Positions 1-8,968 of a stretch of DNA of 33,786 bases are shown piece after piece (the first letter of the stretch is position 1; the number at the start of each line of letters is the position of its first letter). Under the pieces are notes generated by a model. The model was not told the origin of the DNA. It ran no database searches and was given only the letters and a program-made list of their open reading frames with translations. Made by a program: the position numbers and the translations under genes. The stretch comes from Flavobacteriaceae bacterium (GTDB lineage: Bacteria > Bacteroidota > Bacteroidia > Flavobacteriales > Flavobacteriaceae). The DNA lies in the NCBI GenBank assembly GCA_002862705.1, contig PKDU01000061.1, forward strand, positions 1 to 33,786, in the 5' to 3' direction.

Positions 1-769
<769 letters not shown>

Positions 770-923
770 ATAACTTTAAATAAAATTAACAACAAAAAAA
801 TTGACAAATTAGAGCTGTCTCATGATTGTTTTACTATTCGTATTTTAATCGCAATTGCGATTAATACGCGCTGTCATTCTCAATAATTCAATGAACTTTT
901 AAATTCGCTCTTTTTGAAAGCGG
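770..923 (-). other. 16S rRNA leader region
   Basis: This is the stretch between the inferred start point of the promoter-proximal rRNA promoter (near 923) and the 16S 5' end. It contains a perfect 20-base palindrome at 845-864 (TTAATCGCAATTGCGATTAA), which in RNA can form a stem of about eight pairs with an AATT loop. Upstream of it, at about 880-900, the minus strand reads AAGTTCATTGAATTATTGAG, which resembles the conserved leader segments of Bacteroidota rRNA operons that may act in antitermination or processing. That role is inferred. The six-frame translations here look meaningless, so I call no gene. Confidence 0.55.
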
Positions 924-926
924 TTG

Positions 927-956
927 CAAATATACGCTGCTTTTCGGTTTACACAA
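927..956 (-). promoter_or_regulatory. rRNA promoter P2 (Bacteroidota type)
   Basis: On the minus strand a perfect -7 box TATATTTG (927-934) is preceded, after exactly 19 bases, by TTG (954-956). This is the expected Bacteroidota -33/-7 arrangement. Transcription would start near 923, giving a leader of about 155 bases before 16S. Confidence 0.7.
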
Positions 957-1018
957 CCCCACAACGAAAAAAAATCAAAATTATTTTTGAGTGTGGTTCG
1001 CAGCTTTTTTGCGGATTT

Positions 1019-1052
1019 CAAATATACAGCCCTTTTATCCTCACTGACTAAA
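1019..1052 (-). promoter_or_regulatory. Possible upstream rRNA promoter P1
   Basis: A second perfect TATATTTG box lies at 1019-1026 on the minus strand, 92 bases upstream of P2, directly after the stop codon of the DUF4294 gene. Its -33 region is weak (TTTAG at 1048-1052, spacer 21). Tandem promoters are common for rRNA operons, but this one rests mainly on the -7 box. Confidence 0.45.
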
Positions 1053-1053
1053 T

Positions 1054-1659
1054 TTATTTACTTTTTTTATCTCCGGGTTTTAACACACCTTCAGCAAAGG
1101 CTTTTTGTAGTGTATACTCTATTAACGCATCTTCCTCAACCTCAGTGGGATTATAGGCAGTTTTCAAATTTATATCAAACATTTTTGCCGTGGTTTGATA
1201 GATAAAAGCACGCCATCCATTACGTAGTTTTTTTATCAATGCGTGGGCAGTAAAACCCGTTTCCCTATAAATTAGCTTGATTAAAATTCGCCCTTCCGAA
1301 CGCGTGAGCTTCTTCAATTCGTCCTTAAATTCACCTTCTAAGTAACGCTCAACTTGTTTTACATAGCGTTTTTTGGCGCGTTTGCGTTTGATATTGGCCA
1401 GTCGTTGGTTCAAAACCGTCAGGCGTTCTGCTGCAAGTTGGGCATAAGGATAGACTTTTATGGTGCGTCTTTGCAACCGATAATAGGCAATATAGTCGTC
1501 ATAACTTTTAAATTTAATGCTTGGAAGCACCACAACTTCACTTAAATCAACATAGGGATTGGTCAACGTATCGCCCGCTACTATATATATAGGTTGTTTC
1601 TGCTGTCCGTATAGACTGCAAGCCAACATTATAACGCCTACATACACGAGTTTGTTCAT
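1054..1659 (-). CDS. Exported DUF4294 family protein
   Basis: This 201-residue protein of unknown function belongs to the DUF4294 family of Bacteroidota. Residues 1-18 form a signal peptide (hydrophobic stretch MLACSLYG followed by QQ), so it should be exported. The middle is rich in Lys and Arg (about 90-120). It is followed by the family's most conserved block: LTRSEGRILIKLIYRETG, then a GWRAF..QT segment and a LKTAYNP segment. It stands alone on the minus strand, divergent from the M42 peptidase gene and directly upstream of the rRNA operon. A TACTTTTG box at 1665-1672 would place the transcript start within a few bases of the ATG. The family call is firm; no biochemical role can be given. 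Confidence 0.85.
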   Translation of the reverse strand: MNKLVYVGVIMLACSLYGQQKQPIYIVAGDTLTNPYVDLSEVVVLPSIKFKSYDDYIAYYRLQRRTIKVYPYAQLAAERLTVLNQRLANIKRKRAKKRYVKQVERYLEGEFKDELKKLTRSEGRILIKLIYRETGFTAHALIKKLRNGWRAFIYQTTAKMFDINLKTAYNPTEVEEDALIEYTLQKAFAEGVLKPGDKKSK

Positions 1660-1697
1660 GCATTCAAAAGTAATAAGATTGTTTTACCTATATGTCG

Positions 1698-1705
1698 TAA
1701 TTTAG
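1698..1705 (+). promoter_or_regulatory. Candidate -7 box for the M42 peptidase gene
   Basis: TAATTTAG differs from TAnnTTTG at one base and predicts a leader of about 18 bases before the ATG at 1728. The nearest TTG (1679-1681) is 16 bases upstream, which is shorter than usual. Confidence 0.35.
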
Positions 1706-1727
1706 CACACTTAAATAAAAAACCGCA

Positions 1728-2810
1728 ATGGATCGTATTTTAAACAAAAAATCGCACGCATTTCTAAAACAATACCTCAACAACCCTGCTCCTACTGGAT
1801 ACGAATGGGAAAGCCAAAAAATTTGGATGGACTATCTAAAGCCCTACGTTGACGAATTTATCACCGATACCTACGGTACTGCGGTTGGTGTTATCAATCC
1901 AAAAGCACCATTCAAAGTAGTGATTGAAGCGCATTCAGACGAAATCTCTTGGTATGTTAACTACATATCCGACAAGGGGTTAATCTCTGTGATTAGAAAC
2001 GGGGGTAGCGACCATATGATTGCACCGTCTAAATGGGTTAACATCCACACAAAGAAAGGCATCGTAAAAGGGGTGTTTGGTTGGCCTGCTATTCACACGC
2101 GCATGGCTGGAAAGGAAGAAACGCCTAAGCTTGAAAACATTACCATTGATGTTGGTGCTTCTAAGAAAGAAGAAGTAGAAAAAATGGGCATCCATGTGGG
2201 TTGTGTGATTACATATCCAGACACTTTTCAAGTATTGAACAAAAATAAATTTGTGTGCCGTGCCCTTGACAACCGCATAGGCGGCTTTATGATTGCGGAA
2301 GTAGCACGCTTGCTAAAAGAGAGCAAGGTTGAACTACCTTTTGGGCTATATGTAACCAATTCGGTTCAAGAGGAAATTGGACTGCGTGGTGCTGAGATGA
2401 TCACACAGACCATCAAACCAGACGTAGCTATCGTAACAGACGTTTGTCACGATACCTCCACACCCATGATTGATCCAAAAAAACAAGGGGACAATACGAT
2501 TGGAAAAGGGCCTGTTATCTCTTACGCACCTGCCGTTCAGCAGTTATTGCGTGATCGCATTATCGATACGGCTGAAGAAAAAAAGATTCCGTTCCAGCGT
2601 TTGGCTTCCTCAAGGTATACTGGTACCGATACAGATGCTTTTGCTTATAGCAATGGCGGTGTTCCCTCAGCATTGATCTCATTACCGCTTAAATACATGC
2701 ACACCACCGTAGAAATGGTACACCAAGAAGATGTGGAGAACGTAATCAAACTGATATACGAAACACTACAAACCATCAAAAACGGAGAGAAGTTTAGCTA
2801 TTTCGCTTAA
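1728..2810 (+). CDS. M42 family metallo-aminopeptidase
   Basis: A 360-residue cytoplasmic peptidase of the M42 glutamyl aminopeptidase/TET family, which removes N-terminal residues from peptides. Known members form large tetrahedral particles and use two metal ions. All expected residues are visible: His69 in AHSDE, bridging Asp181 in ALDNRIGG, catalytic Glu215 with ligand Glu216 in QEEIGLRGA, Asp238 in VTDVCHD, and His325 in LKYMHTTVE. There is no signal peptide. The start is the only good ATG, just after the divergent DUF4294 gene. The 3' end overlaps the convergent acetyl-CoA synthetase gene by 17 bases. Substrate preference cannot be read from the sequence. Confidence 0.93.
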   Translation: MDRILNKKSHAFLKQYLNNPAPTGYEWESQKIWMDYLKPYVDEFITDTYGTAVGVINPKAPFKVVIEAHSDEISWYVNYISDKGLISVIRNGGSDHMIAPSKWVNIHTKKGIVKGVFGWPAIHTRMAGKEETPKLENITIDVGASKKEEVEKMGIHVGCVITYPDTFQVLNKNKFVCRALDNRIGGFMIAEVARLLKESKVELPFGLYVTNSVQEEIGLRGAEMITQTIKPDVAIVTDVCHDTSTPMIDPKKQGDNTIGKGPVISYAPAVQQLLRDRIIDTAEEKKIPFQRLASSRYTGTDTDAFAYSNGGVPSALISLPLKYMHTTVEMVHQEDVENVIKLIYETLQTIKNGEKFSYFA

Positions 2811-4683
2811 TCTCTTCCACCACTTCTGGGTTTAACAAAGTAGAAACATCACCAAGTTGGTCGTATTCGCCTGCGGCAAGTTTGCGCAATATGCGACGCA
2901 TGATTTTACCACTTCGCGTTTTTGGAAGTCCGCTTACCACTTGAATACGGTCAGGCTTGGCTATAGGCCCAATGGTTTGAGCCACCAAAGCACGCAAGGC
3001 TGCTATCAATGCTTCGTGATCAGCTACTACGTTTTTAGCTATAACAAATGCATATAGCGCATTCCCTTTCACATCATGTGGAAAACCAACAACGGCGCTT
3101 TCCACAACATTAGGATGTTCGTTGAGTGCATTTTCAATAGGTGCCGTCCCAAGGTTATGGCCAGAAACAATCACCACATCATCAACCCTACCTGTTATAC
3201 GGTAATTGCCCTTCGCATCACGTAAGGCACCATCGCCAGGAAAATAATAACCAGGATAGGCACTGAAATAAACGTTTTTATATCGCTCGTGATCGCCCCA
3301 AATGGTACGGGCAATAGATGGCCATGGGTATTTAATAGCTAAAATACCTTCGTTTTCATCAGCCAATTCATTGCCTTCGTTGTCCAACAAAACCGCTTGA
3401 ACACCCGGCATGGGAAGTGTGGCATAGGTGGGTTTTTGTGGCGTTACGCCCGCTAGTGAACTTATTAGAATACCGCCCGTTTCGGTTTGCCACCACGTAT
3501 CCACAATGGGACAATTGTTCTTACCTACGTGGTTGTCATACCAATGCCAAGCTTCTGCATTAATGGGTTCTCCAACAGAACCTAAAACTTTTAGTGTAGA
3601 CAAATCGTGTTTACTGACCAAGTCTACTGGGTGCTTTTGCAAAGCACGTATGGCAGTGGGTGCCGTATAAAACTGATTGACCTTGTGTTTGGCACATACT
3701 TCCCAAAAACGATCACATTCAGGATATGAAGGAACGCCTTCAAACATGACCGTGGTTGCGCCTACGGCCAAAGGACCGTAAACGATATAAGAATGTCCTG
3801 TAATCCAACCGATATCGGCAGTACACCAATAAACATCGCCTTTTTCATATTGAAATACATTTTGAAAGGAGTATGCGGTATAAACCATGTATCCACCACA
3901 TGTATGCACCATGCCTTTGGGTTTTCCGGTGGAGCCCGAGGTATATAAAATAAACAAAGGGTCTTCGCTGTCCATGATTTCAGCTGGACAGTGGTCGTCC
4001 ACTTCCGCTAATGCTTCGTGCCACCAAACATCAATATCGTTCCAAGCTACTTCTTGGCCTGTTCGTTTAAGTACAATTGACGTTTTTATGCTTGTACAGT
4101 GGGTTAATGCTTCGTCGGCAATGGCTTTTAGTGGCGTGACTTTAGCGCCTCGGAATCCGCCGTCGGCAGTGACCAACATGGCGCAGTCAGCGTCGTTTAT
4201 TCTAGCTGCCAATGCAGCGGCAGAAAAACCAGCAAATACCACAGAGTGAATGGCACCAATTCGGGCACAGGCCAGCACGGATATGGCCAGCTCTGGAACC
4301 ATAGGCATATAAAGGCAGATCCTGTCACCTTTTTTAGCGCCATGCGCCTTTAGCATATTAGCAACGCGACAAACACGGCTATGCAATTCCTCATATGAAA
4401 TATGTTGCGCAGTTTCTTTTGGATCGTTTGGCTCAAAAATAATTGCCGTTTGATTGGGCTGCGTTTTAAGATGGCGATCTAAGCAGTTTTCGGTAATGTT
4501 TAATTTACCTCCAAAAAACCATTTAACTTCTGGTTTATGAAAATCATATTCCAGCGTCTTATCCCACTTTTGATGCCATTCGAACTGATTCGCAATAGCT
4601 TCCCAAAAAGCTTCTGGTTGTGCTGAAGCCTGATCTTTTGCTTGCTCGTATGCTGCTATTGACCGATATGCCAAATCATCCAT
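2794..4683 (-). CDS. acs: Acetyl-CoA synthetase (AMP-forming)
   Basis: It converts acetate, ATP and CoA to acetyl-CoA, AMP and pyrophosphate, feeding acetate into central metabolism. At 629 residues it is close to the usual length of about 650. The ATP-binding motif YTSGSTGKPKG, the WWQTETGG segment, the ITGRVDDVVIVSGHNLGT hinge region and the C-terminal PKTRSGKIMRR are all intact. Lys593 in SGK is the lysine that is acetylated to switch off Acs in studied bacteria. The GHNLGTAPIE wording, where E. coli has GHRLGTAEIE, is common in flavobacterial Acs. The gene follows the M3 peptidase gene on the same strand after 103 bases. A TATTTTCG box (4701-4708) could be its own promoter with a 14-base leader. 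Confidence 0.96.
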   Translation of the reverse strand: MDDLAYRSIAAYEQAKDQASAQPEAFWEAIANQFEWHQKWDKTLEYDFHKPEVKWFFGGKLNITENCLDRHLKTQPNQTAIIFEPNDPKETAQHISYEELHSRVCRVANMLKAHGAKKGDRICLYMPMVPELAISVLACARIGAIHSVVFAGFSAAALAARINDADCAMLVTADGGFRGAKVTPLKAIADEALTHCTSIKTSIVLKRTGQEVAWNDIDVWWHEALAEVDDHCPAEIMDSEDPLFILYTSGSTGKPKGMVHTCGGYMVYTAYSFQNVFQYEKGDVYWCTADIGWITGHSYIVYGPLAVGATTVMFEGVPSYPECDRFWEVCAKHKVNQFYTAPTAIRALQKHPVDLVSKHDLSTLKVLGSVGEPINAEAWHWYDNHVGKNNCPIVDTWWQTETGGILISSLAGVTPQKPTYATLPMPGVQAVLLDNEGNELADENEGILAIKYPWPSIARTIWGDHERYKNVYFSAYPGYYFPGDGALRDAKGNYRITGRVDDVVIVSGHNLGTAPIENALNEHPNVVESAVVGFPHDVKGNALYAFVIAKNVVADHEALIAALRALVAQTIGPIAKPDRIQVVSGLPKTRSGKIMRRILRKLAAGEYDQLGDVSTLLNPEVVEEIKRNS

Positions 4684-4786
4684 AAAAAATAAATTTCCAT
4701 CGAAAATACTAAAATAATTCAGCTAATAGTGAAGCTTATTACATTACAGTGCAATATTTTGCTGTTTAACATGCTTTGTACATATT

Positions 4787-6910
4787 TTATTGCGTTACAG
4801 GGAAGCCCCTAGCGCGCATCAAAGCATCGATAGAAGCATCTCTGCCTCTAAACAACCTATATGCTTCAGCGGGGTCAATGGAGTTGCGTGGCGCAAATAA
4901 ATATTTAACTAATTTTTCTGACATGGCTTCATCATAAAAGCCGCCCGGTGCCGCTCTAAATGCTTCGGAAGCATCGGCTGTTAACACATCTGCCCACATA
5001 TAGCCGTAATATGCCGTAGCATAGCCTTCGCCAGAAAATACATGGCCAAAATGCGGCGTCCTGTGACGCATGGGTAGTTCTTTTGGCATGTTAAACGCAG
5101 TCAATGTTTCGCGCTCAAACGCACCTACATCTAGATCGGTCGGATCAGCCAGATGGAGTTTCATGTCCATTAGTGCAGAGGCTAAGTATTCGGTTGTAGC
5201 AAAACCTTGATTAAAGGTTGCTGCCTTTTTAATTTTTGCAACCAATGCATCTGGCATGGGAGCACCCGTTTCTTGGTGCACCAAAAACCGGTCAATTACG
5301 TCGTCTGTGGACAACCAACGTTCTAGTAGCTGCGATTGAAATTCGGTATAGTCTCTAACCCCTCCGTTTAGGGTTGGGTACCTCACTTCTGATGCAAAGA
5401 AATGCAACGCATGACCAAATTCGTGAAAGAAGGTAGTGGCATCGTCCCAAGATATGAGCAAGGCTTCGCCAGGTGCGGATTTAACAAAGTTTGAATTGTT
5501 GGATGCCAACACGTTTGTTTTTCCATCAAAGGTTGAAAAGCTTCTGTAGGTAGTTGCCCAAGCACCTGAGCGCTTTCCTTCTCTTGCATAAGGATCTAAA
5601 TACCACAATCCAATGTGATCTCCCGAATCTTTGTCGGTTACTTCCCAAACCTTCACATCCTCATGGAATACAGGAACCGATCCTTCGGGAACGGGAGAAA
5701 AGGCATAGCCAAACAAACGACCAGCAACATAGTGCATGGCATCCGTTAGTTTGTCTAGTTGCAGGTATTGCTTTACCTCATCTGAATCTAAATCATATTT
5801 AGCTTTGCGCACTTTCTCTGCATAGAAACGGTAGTCCCAAGGAGCTATAGTAATGTTATCTCCATTGGCATCTGCAACAGCTTGCATATCGGCTACCTCT
5901 TCGGCAACACGAGCAATGGCTGCAGGCCAAACGGCTTCCATAAGCGCCATGGCATTCTCTGGGTTCTTTGCCATTCGGTTTTGCAGGCGCCAAGCGGCGT
6001 AATTGTCATAACCCAAAAGCGCCACACGCTCTTTGCGAAGTTTTAATATTTGCGCAATGATTTCTTTGTTGTCGTATGCATCACCATTATCGGCACGCGC
6101 ATAATAATTTGTCCAAACTTGTTTGCGTAAATCGCGTTCGGTTGAATAGGTCAAAAAGGGATCCATCGAAGAACGTGTATTGGTAACCGCATATGCTCCT
6201 GCCCGATCCTTTCCTTCAGCTATCCGAGCAGCAGACTTGACAAAATCATCTGGAAGTCCCCCTAACTGATTTTCCGTAAGGTAAGTGACGTAGTTTTCTT
6301 CATCATGTAAAATGTTATTTGAAAATTTGGTGTAGAGCGACGAAAGTTCTTTGTTTATGGCTGCATAACGCTTCTTTTTCTCGTCGTCCAAATCCGCACC
6401 ATTCATGGCAAAACTCTGATACGTTAACTCCACTACGCGCTGCTGATCAGCTTCAAGTGGCTTGGTTTTTGAAGCCTCATAAACAGCTTTGATACGCTTG
6501 AAAAGCTGCTTGTTTTGTGTGATTTTGGATTGAAACTCTGAAAAAAGCGGTGCCAATTCGGTTTGCACTCCTCTAAATTCGGGTGAAGACATATTACTGC
6601 TGAAAATCCCATAATAAGCAAAAGCGCGATCCAAAACTTTTCCTGAGCGCTCCATGGCTTCAATGGTGTTTTCAAAGTTTGGGGCTTCAGGGTTTGATGC
6701 AATGGCTTCGATTTCTTCTAAGTTAAGCTCCATGGCTTTTAGCATGGCAGGTTTTACATCTGCTACTTGCATCTTGTCAAAAGCAGGCGTACCCATATAT
6801 GGGCCTGTCCATGGTTTAAGAAGTTTGTTTTGACCCAGTTCTGAAGTACACGAAAATGTAAATAGAACCAGAAATATAAAAAGAGCGTTATATGCGTTTG
6901 AAGTTTTCAT
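4787..6910 (-). CDS. M3 family metallopeptidase (Dcp-like), lipoprotein
   Basis: A 707-residue zinc peptidase of the M3A family (oligopeptidase A / dipeptidyl carboxypeptidase group), which cleaves short peptides. The HEXXH zinc site is HEFGH at residues 496-500, with Glu523 in the YTEFQSQ segment as the likely third ligand. The C-terminal GEGYATAYYGYMWADVL block is typical of the family. I start it at 6910: this Met opens a lipoprotein signal (MKTSNAYNALF, then LVLFTFSC), so the enzyme is probably lipid-anchored in the envelope. The frame is open up to 7000, but those 30 extra residues would hide the signal and cover a -7 box candidate (TATATTTA, 6943-6950). Dcp versus oligopeptidase A activity is not resolved. 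Confidence 0.92.
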   Translation of the reverse strand: MKTSNAYNALFIFLVLFTFSCTSELGQNKLLKPWTGPYMGTPAFDKMQVADVKPAMLKAMELNLEEIEAIASNPEAPNFENTIEAMERSGKVLDRAFAYYGIFSSNMSSPEFRGVQTELAPLFSEFQSKITQNKQLFKRIKAVYEASKTKPLEADQQRVVELTYQSFAMNGADLDDEKKKRYAAINKELSSLYTKFSNNILHDEENYVTYLTENQLGGLPDDFVKSAARIAEGKDRAGAYAVTNTRSSMDPFLTYSTERDLRKQVWTNYYARADNGDAYDNKEIIAQILKLRKERVALLGYDNYAAWRLQNRMAKNPENAMALMEAVWPAAIARVAEEVADMQAVADANGDNITIAPWDYRFYAEKVRKAKYDLDSDEVKQYLQLDKLTDAMHYVAGRLFGYAFSPVPEGSVPVFHEDVKVWEVTDKDSGDHIGLWYLDPYAREGKRSGAWATTYRSFSTFDGKTNVLASNNSNFVKSAPGEALLISWDDATTFFHEFGHALHFFASEVRYPTLNGGVRDYTEFQSQLLERWLSTDDVIDRFLVHQETGAPMPDALVAKIKKAATFNQGFATTEYLASALMDMKLHLADPTDLDVGAFERETLTAFNMPKELPMRHRTPHFGHVFSGEGYATAYYGYMWADVLTADASEAFRAAPGGFYDEAMSEKLVKYLFAPRNSIDPAEAYRLFRGRDASIDALMRARGFPVTQ

Positions 6911-7030
6911 TTTTGGGTGTTTTTGGCCAATGTGGCAATCAATAAATATACTAAAATATTTCAGCTTCCTAATAACAGCCTTGAAACCACAAAACTTCAA
7001 GTGCCGGATTTATTTTCCAAACACACTAAC

Positions 7031-7132
7031 TCACATCTTTACCCTTTGCACAAAAGTGTTGCCATTCAGCGCATGGATTTCAGCTAAATAAATTCCCCTC
7101 ACAAATTGTGAAACACCACTTGGTTTTGGGGA
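7031..7132 (-). pseudogene. Remnant resembling a T9SS C-terminal sorting domain
   Basis: On the minus strand, from 7132 to a TGA at 7031-7033, about 33 codons read SPKPSGVSQF then VRGIYLAEIHALNGNTF and end QRVKM. The pattern of a turn, then GIYL, then NG a few residues on, then a basic tail at the stop matches the final strands of type A Por-secretion (T9SS) sorting domains, which sit at the C-terminus of large secreted proteins. No such protein precedes it. Upstream in frame comes the glsB terminator and then the glsB stop. The frame does have an ATG at 7174 overlapping the glsB stop, but its first codons are only terminator sequence. I read it as the tail of a lost gene. The family match is by eye. 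Confidence 0.5.
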
Positions 7133-7133
7133 T

Positions 7134-7162
7134 AAAAAAATAGGGATCGGCATGCCCATCCC
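7134..7162 (-). terminator. Intrinsic terminator of the glsB-type gene
   Basis: On the minus strand an inverted repeat (GGGATGGG, CATG, CCGATCCC at 7143-7162; one internal mismatch) is followed by TA and seven T residues. It begins 12 bases after the stop codon at 7174. Confidence 0.75.
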
Positions 7163-7173
7163 ATAAGGTTTCA

Positions 7174-7422
7174 TTATGTTTTTTTTAGAAGATTAATAAT
7201 AAAAAGAAGCACAATTGCGCCAATAAAAGCAGTGATTAAAGTACTGATAAGAACAGTGCCAATACTAATTCCCAATTGACCGAAGATCCAGCCGCCCAAA
7301 ATGGCACCGCCAACACAAACCAATAAGTTAAAAATGAGGCCAAAGCCTTTTCCTTTCATGACTTTGCCAGCAAGGAAACCAGCGACTATTCCTATAATAA
7401 TAGTCCATAATAGATTGTTCAT
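7174..7422 (-). CDS. GlsB/YeaQ/YmgE family small membrane protein
   Basis: An 82-residue, very hydrophobic protein of the family once called transglycosylase-associated. It is Gly-rich with three predicted membrane segments (about residues 3-20, 28-47 and 53-78). The family pattern is present: IIGIVAGFLAGKVMKGKGFG, then GGAILGGWIFGQLG. Family members are often induced by stress, but their molecular role is not settled. The gene stands alone, with its own terminator at 7134-7162 and a candidate -7 box TAATTTTG at 7461-7468 (or TATCTTAG at 7453-7460), implying a leader of about 30 bases. Confidence 0.85.
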   Translation of the reverse strand: MNNLLWTIIIGIVAGFLAGKVMKGKGFGLIFNLLVCVGGAILGGWIFGQLGISIGTVLISTLITAFIGAIVLLFIINLLKKT

Positions 7423-7626
7423 AATTTTGATTTAGGGTTAAACAATGAATTACTAAGATACAAAATTATTTAATTTACCCGTTTTGCATATTGATTAGGT
7501 TCTGTCGGTCCGAGAAAATTTTGCGATTGAAATGGGTATAATTCACTCAAAGACATATCAGTGTACACTTGTGCTAAAATGCACAACGGGTGTATTTTGT
7601 TAGCCAATACCTCAAGAAAAAATATG
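7423..7626. other. Intergenic region between pyrD and the glsB-type gene
   Basis: These 204 bases hold the glsB promoter candidates near 7453-7468 and a six-pair hairpin (TTGTGC, six bases, GCACAA at 7569-7586) with no T-run, so it is not a convincing pyrD terminator. A minus-strand frame (7470-7607) could encode 45 residues from a TTG. I do not recognise it; it may be chance or a gene remnant. Confidence 0.4.
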
Positions 7627-8643
7627 CTACTTGATGGCGCGGTTCATGCGCTTAACCACGGCAGGTCCTTCGTATACAAAGCCTGTATATAGCTGCACCA
7701 AGGATGCGCCAGCAGCTAGTTTTTCTTGTACATCAGCAGGCGTGTGTATGCCCCCTACCCCAACAATAGGAAAAGCTGCCTTACTTTGTGTGTGCAAATA
7801 TGAAATGACTTCCGTACTGCGTTTTGTCAATGGTTTTCCACTTAACCCACCCGCTTGCTCGGTTAGCTCGGTGCTACTATTTAATCCATCTCGTGACAGG
7901 GTGGTATTGGTTGCAATAACGCCGTCAATATGGGTGTCTGCCACGATATCAATAATATCATCCAATTGCGAATTGCTTAAATCAGGAGCTATTTTTAGCA
8001 GTATGGGCTTGCGTGAAGCCTTGTCGCTGTTGCGCTTTTGCAAAACGTTTAACAGCTTGGTCAAAGGTTCTTTCTCTTGGAGGTCCCGCAGGTTGGGGGT
8101 GTTGGGCGAACTCACATTCACCACAAAATAATCCACCACATCAAACAGGGCATCGAAACAAATGAGGTAATCGTCTTGTGCCTGATCGTTGGGTGTGGTT
8201 TTGTTCTTGCCAATATTACCACCAATAAGCACTCCTTTGTTTTTCTTTAGACGTTTTGCGGCAGCTACTACCCCCTCGTTGTTAAAGCCCATGCGGTTAA
8301 TAATGCCTTTGTCTTGTTTTAGGCGAAACAAACGTGGCTTAGGGTTGCCGCCTTGCGGTTTGGGTGTAACTGTTCCAATCTCAATAAAGCCAAAGCCAAA
8401 ATTCGCAAGTTCGTGATAAAGCTTGGCGTCTTTATCAAATCCTGCAGCTAAACCCACGGGGTTTGGAAATCGAAGCCCAAAAACCTCACGCTCCAGGGCT
8501 GGGTCTTTGGAAGTAAAAAAAACACGAATAAGCGATCCCATAAAGGGAACACGGTGCAAAAAGCGTATGGCAGCAAACGAAAAATAGTGCACACCTTCTG
8601 GATCAAAAAGAAAAAGAAGGGGACGTATTAGACGTTTGTACAT
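7627..8643 (-). CDS. pyrD: Dihydroorotate dehydrogenase, quinone-dependent (class 2)
   Basis: It oxidises dihydroorotate to orotate, the fourth step of pyrimidine synthesis, passing electrons to membrane quinone. At 338 residues it has the class 2 layout: an N-terminal helical membrane extension (about 1-45), then the FMN-binding barrel. Key motifs are [12 protein letters not shown] (61-72), NRMGFNNEG (116-124), and [12 protein letters not shown] with catalytic Ser179 and Asn181. VGVGGI and the [13 protein letters not shown] phosphate-binding end follow. It is the last gene of the nusB-DUF1573-yajC-pyrD run, 19 bases after yajC. No clear intrinsic terminator follows it. Confidence 0.97.
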   Translation of the reverse strand: MYKRLIRPLLFLFDPEGVHYFSFAAIRFLHRVPFMGSLIRVFFTSKDPALEREVFGLRFPNPVGLAAGFDKDAKLYHELANFGFGFIEIGTVTPKPQGGNPKPRLFRLKQDKGIINRMGFNNEGVVAAAKRLKKNKGVLIGGNIGKNKTTPNDQAQDDYLICFDALFDVVDYFVVNVSSPNTPNLRDLQEKEPLTKLLNVLQKRNSDKASRKPILLKIAPDLSNSQLDDIIDIVADTHIDGVIATNTTLSRDGLNSSTELTEQAGGLSGKPLTKRSTEVISYLHTQSKAAFPIVGVGGIHTPADVQEKLAAGASLVQLYTGFVYEGPAVVKRMNRAIK

Positions 8644-8662
8644 AAAAGAAAAAAACTAGATA

Positions 8663-8968
8663 TTATTTTTTTGCAGTGGTTGTGCGTTGCTTGCTCATCT
8701 CATGCGAAATAAGACTGCGTTCCATTTTTACCTTACCGGCCATGGTTTCAATAACACAAGTATCGTTACTGTCGTTTACTTCAATAACCTTCCCATGAAT
8801 TCCGCCTTTGGTCACAACTAGATCTCCTTTTTTGAGTCCGTTTTTAAACTTACGCTCTCTTTTTGCTCTACGCTGTTGTGGTAAAATCAAAAACAAAAAC
8901 ATGACCCCAAACATGAGGATTAACAGTGTGAAGTTACCACCACCAGCAGCTTGAAAAATTTGCATCAT
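8663..8968 (-). CDS. yajC: Preprotein translocase subunit YajC
   Basis: A small inner-membrane protein (101 residues) that joins SecDF-YidC at the Sec translocon. It has one membrane helix (about residues 13-31), followed at once by the PQQRRAKRERK basic block and then the conserved cytosolic domain (GLKKGDLVVTKGGIHGKV). Its ATG overlaps the stop of the DUF1573 gene in a TAATG junction, which suggests coupled translation; a second Met follows immediately and could also be used. SecA is encoded about 13 kb away in this window, and SecD/F are not here. Confidence 0.95.
   Translation of the reverse strand: MMQIFQAAGGGNFTLLILMFGVMFLFLILPQQRRAKRERKFKNGLKKGDLVVTKGGIHGKVIEVNDSNDTCVIETMAGKVKMERSLISHEMSKQRTTTAKK

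Noticed and set aside
6911-7000. Upstream extension of the M3 peptidase by 30 residues
   Set aside because: The extension would bury the lipoprotein signal that begins at 6910 and would overlap a promoter box candidate.
7031-7174. A real 47-residue gene coupled to the glsB-type stop by TAATG
   Set aside because: Its first third is the intrinsic terminator itself, so it would rarely be transcribed; the rest looks like a domain tail, not a whole protein.
7569-7586. Hairpin after pyrD as an intrinsic terminator
   Set aside because: The six-pair stem is not followed by a T-run on the minus strand.
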